A DNA stretch of 64,000 nucleotides from Amphibalanus amphitrite (taxonomy: Eukaryota > Arthropoda > Thecostraca > Balanomorpha > Balanidae). This document shows positions 11,501-59,200 of this stretch, piece by piece. Position 1 is the stretch's first letter. Each line of letters opens with the position of its first letter. The stretch is taken from the NCBI RefSeq assembly GCF_019059575.1, contig NW_024883414.1, forward strand, positions 1-64,000, written 5' to 3'. Under the pieces are notes generated by a model that was not told where the DNA came from, searched no databases, and worked only from the letters and a program-made list of their open reading frames with translations. The translations under genes and the position numbers were made by a program.

Positions 11501-12195
11501 AAATCGAAGCAATAAGTCATGTGCGAGTGAAAGTAAAAAATGTCCCAAAGACTGCATCAATGACGGACTCAGGACTGAGTACTCTGTCCGTCCCCCCCCC
11601 CCCCCCCCCGGCGCCAACAAACCGACTGAGCGCCGGACGCGGCCCATTTCTCACCGATCATGTGCAGGACGAGCGGCTTGTTGGCGAACTCGACCAGCGG
11701 CTTGGGCCGCGACAGCGTCAGCGGGCGGAGACGCGTGCCGAACCCGCCCACCAGAATCAGCGCCTTCATGTTCATCAAATTCTCAGCTGGCCACAGGGAG
11801 AGCACACAGTCAGAGAGACAGCTCATAGCGGACGTACGAGGTGAACGGCAGGGAGGGCTGGTAAAGCCAGTAGGATTTTAGGGCTTTTAGGGCATAAAAT
11901 TACCAGAGCTGCCATAACTCAAAGAGCATTATCAAAATTACTCATTCTGAGTTCCATTCTCAGTAATAATGCATTGCATATCACTAGATGGTGAACTGGA
12001 AATGCAACAAACTATTAGCAAAAACAAAAACTCTAGTTGAGTGCAAATTAATGCCTGAAAGGGACATTTCCAGCACTATATGATATCGATCAATCAGTAA
12101 TCAAGTCGAGGCACAACAGAAGCACACAATGGATAACAAAAAACTAAGACAAAACACCAAAACATACCTTTTTGTGGTTCAGCCTGAGGAGCCAT
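5370..12195 (-). CDS. GMPPB: Mannose-1-phosphate guanylyltransferase beta (GMPPB), complete, eight coding exons
   Basis: GMPPB makes GDP-mannose and pyrophosphate from mannose-1-phosphate and GTP in the cytosol. This supplies N-glycosylation, GPI anchors and O-mannosylation. Coding exons on the - strand are 12195-12168, 11786-11655, 11165-11071, 9183-8992, 8666-8511, 8229-8023, 7689-7507 and 5501-5370. All have GT-AG borders and matching phases, and they total 1125 nt, giving 374 residues and TAG. Residues 16-36 hold the nucleotidyltransferase signature ([17 protein letters not shown]). [21 protein letters not shown], the sugar-binding region [23 protein letters not shown] and [12 protein letters not shown] follow. 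A left-handed beta-helix hexapeptide domain (about 271-340) and the family C-terminus PRIIM come last. The human protein has 360 residues. The extra 15 here come from a short first exon with a strong start context; Met16 aligns with the human start and could be used instead. Confidence 0.96.
5930..6178. mobile_element. hAT-like MITE
   Basis: The left end CACTGGCGGATCCAGG is the CAGTGGCGGATCC-type terminus of many animal hAT elements. The right end is its inverted counterpart (reverse complement CAACTGGCGGATAAGGAAG). Internal runs GGGGCAAATG and CTTCCCCCAC also suit such elements. About 249 bp, with no transposase. No clear 8-bp target duplication, so it is probably old. Confidence 0.6.
6192..6461 (+). 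other. Unidentified protein-like open frame in GMPPB intron
   Basis: The last 55 codons read [16 protein letters not shown], then [20 protein letters not shown] and a stop. The composition looks like a real helical peptide and the codons are GC-rich, unlike the AT-rich flanks. No family is recognised. It sits just after a hAT-like MITE, so it may be transposon-derived, a lost exon or chance. Confidence 0.2.
7507..7689 (-). CDS. GMPPB: GMPPB coding exon 7
   Basis: Residues 271-331 (61 codons), [20 protein letters not shown] onward. These hexapeptide repeats form the left-handed beta-helix used for assembly, ending [12 protein letters not shown]. The acceptor is GCTCCAG and the donor GTGAGA. 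Confidence 0.96.
8023..8229 (-). CDS. GMPPB: GMPPB coding exon 6
   Basis: Residues 202-270 (69 codons), with [37 protein letters not shown] and a linker ending GVMV. It closes the catalytic domain and leads to the beta-helix. The acceptor is CGTCCAG and the donor GTGAGT. Confidence 0.96.
8511..8666 (-). CDS. GMPPB: GMPPB coding exon 5
   Basis: Residues 150-201 (52 codons), with [37 protein letters not shown] and the LDRIQ end. The acceptor is CCACAG and the donor GTGAGT. The FVEKP lysine and NKINAG segment contact the sugar nucleotide in the family. Confidence 0.96.
8992..9183 (-). CDS. GMPPB: GMPPB coding exon 4
   Basis: Residues 86-149 (64 codons), with [16 protein letters not shown] and [14 protein letters not shown], the core substrate-binding part of the nucleotidyltransferase fold. 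The NSD aspartate is the expected metal-binding residue. The acceptor is TTCACAG and the donor GTGAGT. Confidence 0.95.
9184..11070 (-). other. GMPPB intron 3
   Basis: A 1.9-kb intron. Open frames inside it (for example 10071-10322 on +) have no recognisable family. No mobile element was identified. Confidence 0.6.
11071..11165 (-). CDS. GMPPB: GMPPB coding exon 3
   Basis: Residues 54-85. It starts [20 protein letters not shown], matching the family's EAL..AGVDHVILAVSY strand-helix unit. The acceptor is CCTCAG and the donor GTGGGT; the exon ends in phase 0. Confidence 0.94.
11592..11609. repeat. C18 homopolymer (G18 in GMPPB transcript)
   Basis: Eighteen consecutive C on the + strand. In GMPPB pre-mRNA this is an 18-G run starting 45 bases into intron 2. 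Confidence 0.95.
11655..11786 (-). CDS. GMPPB: GMPPB coding exon 2
   Basis: Residues 10-53, holding MKALILVGG and the GTRLRPLTL nucleotide-binding loop. The acceptor is TGGCCAG and the donor GTGAG. Downstream in the transcript, 45 bases past the donor, is an 18-G run (C18 on the + strand). Confidence 0.95.
12168..12195 (-). CDS. GMPPB: GMPPB coding exon 1 (lineage-specific N-terminus)
   Basis: Encodes MAPQAEPQK plus the first base of Ala10. The start has A at -3 and G at +4, and the donor is GTATGT. Its phase-1 end joins the exon 2 acceptor in frame. These residues have no counterpart in human GMPPB, so the exon is supported by splice sites and frame, not by homology. Confidence 0.7.
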
Positions 12196-15100
12196 GGTGA
12201 AGCAGCCAGTCAATCCTTGACTTCCTGAATAATATGTGAACTGCTATGAAGCAAAAGCAAGCACTGCAACAACACAAATACAGCTCTAACAATCATTGCT
12301 CCTTGACTGAATATTGCATGCAAAAAAGCATTCACACAAGCCAGTTGTGCAATGCAAACTTCAACATGCTCTAAGACAAAAGATCAAATGTGTTAGGGCA
12401 TGGGACAACTTCATGGAGGCAAATAGTGCATGGAATCAGTTCATTGTGAAGGAAGGTGTTGAATAATATGTTTCCCTGAAAATGCAGGACAAATCAATTA
12501 CAGCTTATGAGGAGAAATGAATCTGTAACGATCTGTAATAACATGATTCAAGCATATCTGAGCAGCTGAATTGACTAAAATATTAGGTGTGACATATCTA
12601 ATTGAATTACCAACTAAACCTTCAAAACCAATTTTGGATCAGTGATATGGGACTGGGACTAGCTTTCCTAAGGCATGCTTCAGCTTGCTTCTTATACTAC
12701 CAGATGATTGCAGTTTTGGATGCATACTCACTCCTGACTCCTATGTTGTACAGGTAGTCTTGGATAGGTAAATCAGGATGGTGAGCAGAGATCAACTGAA
12801 GCAGGCACAAAACTCCAAAGTCCAAAACTATGACTTAATTGCTTGTAATTCATTGCATGACTAAAACCAAAGCACATGCAACCAAGAAGCTTGTGTGTGA
12901 TAAATCCATAATAGGCCATATAGGTGCAACCTCTTTAAGTTGAGCTGACTTACCTACCTAACCGCTGATAAATGTAGTTTGATGCAATGAGGTACGTAGG
13001 TCACAGTAGCTCAAGTTTGCTGTCTGATCAATTCAAGCAGTATTTCCTTGATAATTGATACAGGCTGCCCAAATGTGCTTCTGGAAGTAAGGAAACAATG
13101 TTAGCCAAATGAAAATGTTATCAAGAATCAATCAAGATGGCAATAAGAGCATAAATAAATGACTCATATTGATATTTCAACAACAGACTCCAACTCTGAC
13201 TGCCGGTAGGTATGGGGGGTAATGGCTCATGCCAAAGGTGGCAGTGATCTCTCTGTTTTTAGGGCCTTGCTTCTCTGAAAACAACGCAGTTGTCACTGCC
13301 AACTAGTTGCTGTTGCCATTATTCAAATCAACAAATACACCGCCCACCAACTCAAATCCCTTCCCTACCTACCTATGTCCATACCTACCTACCGTCTGCG
13401 CTCAAGTTTGTATCTGAGGGCGTACTCAAGAATCATGGGGCTACGCTTTCTAAGAAGAAAACAGTTACGTTACTCCACCTGTTCAAAAATAAGCGATGAT
13501 GCACGCTATCGCTGAAAAAAATGGATAAATATCTTATAGAAACACTGCAATTTGGAACACTTTTAGTTTCTTAAATGTAAATATACAAATTATTTGCGTC
13601 CTAAGAATGCCGAATACTCGAATGAAAGCTTTCAAAACTTTCCCGCTATCTGCTTGTGATAGCCGCTTACAGTGATTAGAACAATATTTTTTTGGCGCAG
13701 TGTCGACAAATCTGATCGACGCATTCCGACGTTTGTTGTGGTTTGTTGTGCGTTACGATGTAAACAAACCACTTAGACGAAGCGTTTAATGGGGATTACA
13801 GGCTGATTTTTTTTTAAGTTTTTCATTTTTACCGAGCAGAAAGGTAAGCCGATGGTCCATCAACTTTTACTCACGATTTGTTGTTTACACGATACACATA
13901 ATTGACATGTTATTGATATTGATATCTAAAAAAATCAGTTTCAACTTTCAGGCTTCAGCTCGTACAAAGTTACACAACAAAGAAACTCTGTCGTAACTTG
14001 TAAGATAAGCAATTAGTCTACACAATACACATTGAAATTCTAGTCATGTTTGGGTCCATTATTATACAAAATTTGGATATAGCAGGGACACTTTTCCCTT
14101 TGAGGCTGTCTAATTTTCAAAAGCTCCTCATGCTCATGCCTTCTGCCTCGTTGGGTGACGCCCGGCCGTTTTGCCATGTAAATAAGGTTAAGAAAGCGTC
14201 TTGATGTTTTTCATTTTATGTGATATAATTTATACAATTTCAGCAACATTGGCTGATGCCTGGGTAAAGGGGGAATTCCTCATTCATTCATAACTCAATC
14301 TATCAGCACTTGTAGGTTGGAAATGTTTATTTATTTAAGCCAACAAGTGCAATGGAATCATATTTTGTTCTACAATTTTGCTGTCCTCAAGATAGTGCCT
14401 CAGGTTAAATTGGTTTGATTATTGAATTTGATTTATTTATTATATTTCATGAAAGTGTCTTGATATAATTGAATTTGACAAATATTTGGCAAGATCCTCA
14501 GGTTTGGGCATATTTCCTAAATCAGGCAGACAGTAGATGATTTTTTTGTATATCCATCCTTTTTTCAAGTCCTCATGTATGGTGCACAGTGCACACTTGT
14601 TGAAAAGGATTGACATCAGGTTGCAGTTTTGTGACTTGTGCTTAGGTACTGAAGTTAATTCTTGTCCTTTGTCTAGTCAACTCATGTAGGTATCTGTCTA
14701 TCTATGAATAAATATTTCCACGTTGTCCTCCCTGGCTCCACCCTCCCCCCATGATATGCTATTATAAGTTGATAAGGCAAAAAATGTTTATTTTCATTAA
14801 TAAACATAGCATTGTCTGCAGCATCAGACTTTAATGCATAGGTTTGATCGAGCGCATCCAGTCGCAAACATCGACCTAAATGGTAAGCGATTCTCAACTG
14901 CATTGGGATCAACAAATTACATGTGGTTCACTGTAACCCTATTTCCCATTCACCCAAGGGAACCCGTAGGCCGTAGCCCGTCCAGCGTTTGTCCCCTTTG
15001 CGCTGTGCCGCGGCGCGCGGCGGTCGCCCCGTCCGCCGCCGCCGGTACCGACGCGCCGTCTATTTCTGTCACCGGGCGCCGGGCCGGGCACCGGGCCGCC

Positions 15101-15231
15101 AGCGGCCGCACCGCGCCGCCCCCGGCAGTCGGCGCCGCCCCGGCTGTGTCGCGAGCCGCGCGGAGAGCGCACTGTGTCGACCCGACCTGACCCGACCCGA
15201 CCCGACCTGACCCGCCCGGAGAGGCGCCGCC
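12196..15231. other. Divergent intergenic region between GMPPB (-) and the FGD-like gene (+)
   Basis: The 3.0 kb is mostly AT-rich with no coding block recognised. Part must be GMPPB 5' UTR or promoter (12196 to about 13800). The last 250 bases (14980-15231) are a CpG-rich island leading to the FGD-like start codon, with CTGACCCGACC-type tandem pentamers at 15181-15215. Confidence 0.55.
14980..15231 (+). promoter_or_regulatory. CpG-island promoter / 5' UTR of the FGD-like gene
   Basis: A sharp change to very GC- and CpG-rich sequence directly before the first FGD-like coding exon. No TATA box is seen. A tandem (C)CCGACCTGA-type repeat occupies the last 50 bases of the presumed leader. The transcription start is not located. 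Confidence 0.45.
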
Positions 15232-52438
<37,207 letters not shown>

Positions 52439-52616
52439 GTCAGTCCCGGCGGCAGCGGAGGGATTGGGGAGTAGGAGCGGGAAAGGTCCAGCTTCAGAGT
52501 AGTTGACAGCTAGGGGGTGTGCTGGTGGTTTTCGCTAGCTGTGTGACTAGTAATACATTTTGCATACACGTTTTGTGTGGGTTCGATTCATGGCAGCACT
52601 TCATTTAACGTGGTCG

Positions 52617-52776
52617 CGTAGGCGGAACTTTGTGCCGAGCTAGGGGTGCGCCCGGGCGCAACAAATCCGCCGCCGCCCTAGCGGTGCCCTTGACCTCCGC
52701 GGTCTGTTACGGCTCCAAAGCCAAGCCGGCGTGGAATTGGGAGAGATTGGGCACTGGGCACAAAGTTCCTCCTATG
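52617..52776. mobile_element. hAT-like MITE, second family
   Basis: 160 bp with inverted ends CGTAGGCGGAACTTTGTGCC and (reverse complement) CATAGGAGGAACTTTGTGCC, flanked by octamers CGTGGTCG and CGTGGTAG (7 of 8 match). The internal sequence is different from the 20921/25798 family, but the CATAGG.GG start is shared. Confidence 0.75.
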
Positions 52777-55700
52777 CGTGGTAGTTTCAGTTTGTTTGAT
52801 TTTTAATTATGTTTGAATGTGCTGTGAGCTACAGACCTATAGGACGGTTTGAGACTGCAGTAACCCATTGATAAAGCGTCGAGTCTTTTCAATGATTAAT
52901 TGACTTTAAGAAGACTTGTACCCGACATCCCAGTTGACGGATTAGCACTTCCGACGTTGTCATTGACTGTCTAACCTTGTACGGCTCTGTTACACTCAAC
53001 ATTACCACAACGGTCAACCTCTCCCCAATTAGGTCAACAGTTAACTGGAATACCGACTTACCAAACACATGTCCTACTCCCAATTAGCTTGTTACTCTGA
53101 CAGATACTCCGTAAATGACTCAGCACCGCCAACCAACCCGCTGCACCGATCGCAGACGCATCACCGTTAACATTGACTGGGGTTGGGTTAAATTCAACCG
53201 CTCACATCACGACATACGGAGCGCTGCAGTGCCTTGCCGTCCGTCCCGTCAAATATGTACGGCTCCGTCGGCCTGTTCGGACCGTGACGTTCGATGGATT
53301 TGTCCGCCAGCGGTAGCGGCGGCCGTATTAAGATGCACCAATCAGGGTGGTTTCCCCGCCCGGGACTGTCGGTCCAACAATGCAGGCCAGTCTGATCAGT
53401 TTCTGGATTTTTCAAACTGATCAGTCTCGGATTTGTAGGCGGATATTAACAACATTTTTGAGTGCCGTGAGATCTTTTCGGCTCGGTGGCTCCCTTCGTC
53501 TCTCGATGCGTGTGTGTATCTGTGTGTTTGTGTGCCCGTGTATGTATGTTTGCCCTGGCTGTCAGACTATCTTTGGCCTCGCCTGCATTCAGTTGTATGT
53601 ATGTGTGTGTGTCCCGCTGTGTGTGCGTATCGACATTGGCTGCCTTGAGGATGTGGTAGCGCCGAGGGAAATATTTACCGGTCTCGGCGTGCTGGACCGG
53701 CCCTCCTGTCAGCGACGCCCGCCGGCTTCCGATAACATTAGCGCTGGTACTCTACCAATCACAAACGGCTGCCGGCTCCCGGTGCCGGGAACTCCCTCCG
53801 AACCTGGGGATGTTTCACCAAGGCGGACATAGTCGGTCTGCCCGCAGGCAGCCGGTAGTTCATTGGGTGGAATTGCGTTTTTACCTGACTACCTCAGGCT
53901 CAGTGCGTCAGTTTCTGCCTTGTGGGCGGCGTGTGTCTGACGGGTGGACTGTTTTGTCCATGATGGGTCTGGGATCGGACCGCCCTAGGGATTATACCAC
54001 TGCACCGGCTGGGCCACATCTGGGTAGCATGCTCGGAACTCCTACCAAAATATAGCGCCGTCCACCCAGCCCTGTTGACAGTAGGCCGGTCGACAGTCGA
54101 CCTTTAAGCTGCTATGTGTTGTGAGCTGGGCGGAGTGTTGTGTTGTGACGGAGTGGGAGCGGTGACCGTCGGCGGGCCGTTGTTCACCCCTCCTGTTGGG
54201 TGGCGGGGTGAGGCGATGCGTCAGAACCTCTAAAGGCCACAGCGGGCGGGCGGTCTAAAAATCGAATGTCTAAGAATGTGACCTTTATTGGTGCATCTTG
54301 CGAGCAGGTAGTTTCAATGGGTTCAATGGTGTCCAGACATGCAGTGCACTCAACCTAAATTGCCAGCTGCATATCTGCAGACTTTGCAGCTACAACCATG
54401 GGTGAATGCAAGAGACGTTGGTATACGCTTTCGTATACCCTACACTGGGAACTGAATGCCCCTGGCCGCCGTTAATGTATCGGCGATCTGCTAGTATCTG
54501 TATCTGGCTGCGCGGCGGCACTCTGTCCTCCCCCAGTCGATACTCGGGGCGCTCGGCCTCGGGCGTGCCGCGGGACTCCCCTCCCCGCCCGGTCGGCCTG
54601 ATCACCCGCCCATGCCGCTGTATCTGGGTCGCCGCGCCGTCAGCTAACGAACCGAGCGCGCTCAGCTTCCGTCCCTGTCGACGAGCAGTGGCGCGCCGCG
54701 GCGGGTGGCGCGGCCCCGCGCCGGGCCAAGGACGGTCTCCGCCGACCAGGGGGACCGGGAGACCAGCGGTGATGGTCACTGGACGGAAACCAGGCGCGGG
54801 ACGATGATCGTCATATCGGAGATGGTGTGTCAGCAACGGTAGCAAGGATGTGGTTTGGAGGAATACGGCCGGGATAGTTTTTTTTTCTCATAAATTTAGT
54901 CCGAACCCTTTGATTGGAAGGATTCACAAGGACAGGGCCCCCGCTAAGCGGAGCTTGTTGCGTTGACCCTGCCCTCTACCCTCCCATCGCGCAATCCCGG
55001 TTCTATGGCAGAATTCAGAGTCCAAAGTTTAACGTTGCAGTGCGCACATAGCCGCGCACGGCCGGTCCCCTCACTGACGCCGATATGGATATGGGGATGA
55101 TGCTAGGTTTTGGAAGCAGACGCGGATGGCTGCCTTTATTCTGTTCGTTTTTTATGTGATCCGCGTAGTTTTGAGGTGAACAAGAGCGATTTTATTTAGC
55201 TGGGATGGTTGGACTGTCAAACCAGCCGTTTGTTTCGAAAATGTGGGGGTTACCGTAAGGAATGCGGAACCGGTTGACACTCCCTCGTGGGTGTTTCAAA
55301 CGCTACCGCTAGATGGCTCTGCTCACAGGCGCCTGAAACTATACTGTGCCGCAACACACACACACACTCAGCCGTACCGGACTTCGCGTTACAAAGGCGT
55401 CTGTGGCTGTCTGATTAGTCCGATGATCTTATTTGATTGGTCCTTATATCTTATTTACCCCGTATACCAAGACCGGCGAGTGCTTATCTGTTTTGGACCA
55501 CACCCTTTCAGCGCCCAGCGCTCACCCGTGGCGTGTGTTGTGGGGCGCGTCCGCTGCGCCGGCCTTGACCGGCCGACGGCGGCAATTACACTCAACCAGC
55601 GGCATTCAGCGCTGAAAGCTTTACGTCTCGTAAATTAGGTGGGAATGGCCTCTGTGACGGCCGATGGGATCCCCCTCTCCGATCTGCGGTCCAATGGTTA

Positions 55701-55975
55701 GCTCCCGCTCACCGCGGCGCAGCTGGCGGTAAACAGGGAGAATTCGGGCGCTCACTGGCGGTTTTAGGGGAAATATTTGAGTTGTCCTGCTGTATGGTTA
55801 CCGATTAGACATGATTTCAGGACAGAGACAGAGAGGCTTTTTGAGACAGCTTTTGTACCGTGCTAAGTATGTACGTACCCAGCGTTTCTTGGCAATCGAT
55901 ACCGTTCTGCCTTCGTCCGTTTCCTCCTCCCATTAGATAGTCCCAGTTCTACCACAGACCACAATCTAACGCAGT

Positions 55976-56277
55976 CGGTACTCAGTCCCGGTTGGTGGTA
56001 CCTCAGTCCCATACAGTCAGTCACAGTACGTGGTACCCCAGTCCTACAAAGTCAGTCACAGTACGTGGTACCCCAGTCCTACAAAGTCAGTCACAGTACG
56101 TGGTACCCCAGTCCTACACAGTCAGCCCCGGTACGTGGTACCTCAGTCCCATACAGTCAGTCCCGTTACGTGGTACCTCAGTCCCATACAGTCAGTCCCG
56201 TTACGTGGTACCCCAGTCCTACACAGTCAGTCCCAGTACGTGGTAGCCCAGTCCGGTACACCCAGTCCCGGTACCAC
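55976..56277. repeat. 35-bp minisatellite, about 8 units
   Basis: Units read AGTCCTACAAAGTCAGTCAC then AGTACGTGGTACCCC with point variants. Each unit carries a GGTACC palindrome. Unit length is not a multiple of three and there are no unique spacers, so it is neither coding nor CRISPR-like. Confidence 0.93.
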
Positions 56278-59200
56278 TAATGACGGTGCCGGCCTCTCGC
56301 GATCGCCGGCCGGTCCGCCGGTAGCGGCGGCGGCGGTCCGTTCTGTTCCGGGCCATTACTGCCGCCCGATACGGCCGCCCCGGGGAGCGGACCGGCGGGC
56401 GGACGGCGCCGCGCGCGATGGAGCCGTTCAGGAGGCCATGTCGACGCCGACCTCTGCACATTGGCCGACCCTGGTGGAACGGAGATAGGAGGGACAGCGG
56501 GGAGACTGCTTTGGGGTATACTGGCTCAGCGTGGGGAGATTTCTACATGTGGGGACTTCTACATGATTTCTGCTTTTAGTATGCCAGCGTTTAGCACTGT
56601 TCTGTCTCTGTATAGCATCGTGTCAGCGTTCAGAACCAACTCAATGCACTGTGGCGTCGACACCCTGACTGCCTAATGTCTATTCATTGGGTCGGCGTCC
56701 AATGGGTCTCCGGTCTCCGCTTGGTGCGGCAGTCACGCCACTCGCGATAGGTCAGCGGCGCAGGACGGCCTCACTCGAACCAAATCGCCCCGGTCCTGAT
56801 TCAGCGGCAACTTTGACCGCCGTAGCTAATTCATGACTCGTGGAATCGAACGCGGCTTATGTAACTGATGGCAGCCGCGCTCAGCCGAGCTGGTCATCAG
56901 AGGCAAATGTTTCAGCTGAAATGCGCCTATTTCAACTATCCTATTACATAACATCAATTATATGTGACCGCTAAAAGCATCTTTAGTTTGGAGTAGACCA
57001 GTACCTTATTTTTAAACCTGTTGCATCCATCAATCCGCTGTCTGCCCATTTATGTAACTGGGTATATCTGACTGGTTATCCGCTCACTTTTCCATCCTCA
57101 CAACATCGTTTCAAATTTTATGTGATGTTTGCCTCTGAACAGAAAGGTCTGCGGCTCTCAGTTGTGGTCATAAAGTGGTCGAAGAGCATCATGGGTGACT
57201 GAACTTTCAACTCTGTGAAACTTATATCAAAACAGGGCTACAACGCTAGCCTGTACCCTAAGAAAAGCGGGCTTGGATGGGCCATGCAACAGGCTGGCCT
57301 TTCGGCCAACTTCAGGGTTCTGAGCACGAACGATTTCGGCCGCGGGCTGATGCAACTTATTTCGTATTTTGGACAGAAGCGGCACGCTGTTTACATATGT
57401 GATGTAAGCGTTCCAATTTTGATCTTATTGTTTAGCAGATGCATTATGAAATCGCGAGCATCTATTGAAAATGCCTTCCTCAGGCAGTTTCTGTAAAATT
57501 GTCAGAGAATTCATGATTTTTGTTTTAATAGAAAAACACAATCTAACGTCAAGTGTTTTAACTATTGCACACACTCACAGATAGGTTATAGTTACATCGG
57601 AATCTAACTTCATGATATTTTGTCCTTTGAAAAGCTTAAGCATATCGTGCACATCAATCTTGCTAGGTAATCCTGGTCCTTTATTCGTTACGGGCGCTTC
57701 CCAGGACAGTGTCCATTTCGTCCTGCCTGGCTCGGTGAGACGTGGTGTTCGATCGTGTGACAGCCGCTGCACGGACGCACGCGCCTGCTCCGCGCAGAGA
57801 TGTGGTCGACTCAGGAGCCTGATGTTCGTCAGTGTCACCGTATGCGTCACTGGTCCACGCACCATGATACAACGACACACCGAGTGAGGGATTCTAATGG
57901 CCGACACTGTTTTCTTCTTAGTTTCCGGTCAGCTTCAGGACTTTTTAACCGCGTCCCTTGTCCTTGAATCACGTTTGCGTCTTCTTTACCTTTTTCTAAC
58001 GATTGCTTGATTCATTTCTCAGCAGTCATGGTGCATGATTCTTCTCTGCCCCATGTTTATCGGATCATATGGTCCGATGGTCCGTCTCTCCCGGCGCCCT
58101 ACCCCGTGACCTGACCTTTCCGACCCGGTGGCGGGCCCGCTGCTGCCGTTCCGTCTGTTCCCGGATGTTTTGACAGCGTGACGATGTACGTACCGGGCCT
58201 CTGGGATGAACGCTTTACGGCCGCGCCAGGCGGGCCTCTTGTGAGGAGCCTGGACGCCGTAAAAGCGGGATGGCGCCGGCCCTGTTATGGGTCCAGGTGT
58301 CCCCCGGCCTGGACAGACGACAGAGAGGCACTCTGTTTATCACACTTAGATAATAGGGACAGGTGTGACGTCGACAGTCCCTTGATGTTGGGTTTTATTT
58401 GATTACATTGTTAGTGATCAACCACATCAAAAATACTGACCCTACAGCTTAGCTTGCCTACACTTTATTAATTAGTGCTTGTTGTGGCCTGTAGGTATCA
58501 CTGTTATGTAATGGATTGCGGTGCTGTTGGGTCTTTAATTTCCCTGTCGCACGAAGTCGACATTCGTGTAAAGCTCCGAAGGCCGGCTAATGCCATTTTC
58601 AGTGAAAGGCTGTGGTATGAGCCATGCGCACATTTCCAGCGTCGTAATGCAAACTGGCTAAAACTGGATGAGCGTCGCAGTAATTCGTTTTGCTGCCAGC
58701 CACCACTATGAAACAGGCCTTTCATGCCACACTTCTGAAATGAATGACCCGGGCCGGCTCATTCAGTGAAGCACCGAGAAAATAAATTTCACCAGAATCC
58801 ATGTAAGCATTCTTGTATTCAGTCCGCTGCCATGAATAACTTATTTGGGTGCTTGCGCGGTGTTTATAAATTACAAGTTCCAAGTGTTAATGTTTGCTGG
58901 AGGTGTTAATGAAACAGACGGGCTTTTATCATCCTTCCGGATATTTCGTTCCTGGAATCAAACAGGATGCGTCATATCAGTCGACACTCCACTTTATATT
59001 ATGATGAGTGATGAGATGACCTTCAAGACCCCAGTCGTCTCTGAGATACTTCCGTTGAAATAGTTCCCTGGAAACTGTTGACCTTTAGAGTTTCCGTCCA
59101 ACTTCCTATCTCTCCAACTTCCGAGCAATTACGTTCAATGTTGATCTCACCCCAGTCGACGCTTTGCTCTGATGGCGTCACTTTTTCTTTCGTTTATCCT

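Noticed and set aside
52520-52600. tRNA or tRNA-SINE-like sequence with a GGTTCGATTC B box
   Set aside because: No matching acceptor stem or proper A box; the cloverleaf cannot be formed.
54390-54845. Overlapping open frames of 133 and 151 codons on opposite strands
   Set aside because: Arg/Pro/Gly-rich with no recognisable domain; the frames mirror each other in GC-rich DNA. A decayed retroelement cannot be excluded but is not supported.
55976-56277. CRISPR-like array
   Set aside because: Units are contiguous with no unique spacers, and the genome is eukaryotic; it is a minisatellite.
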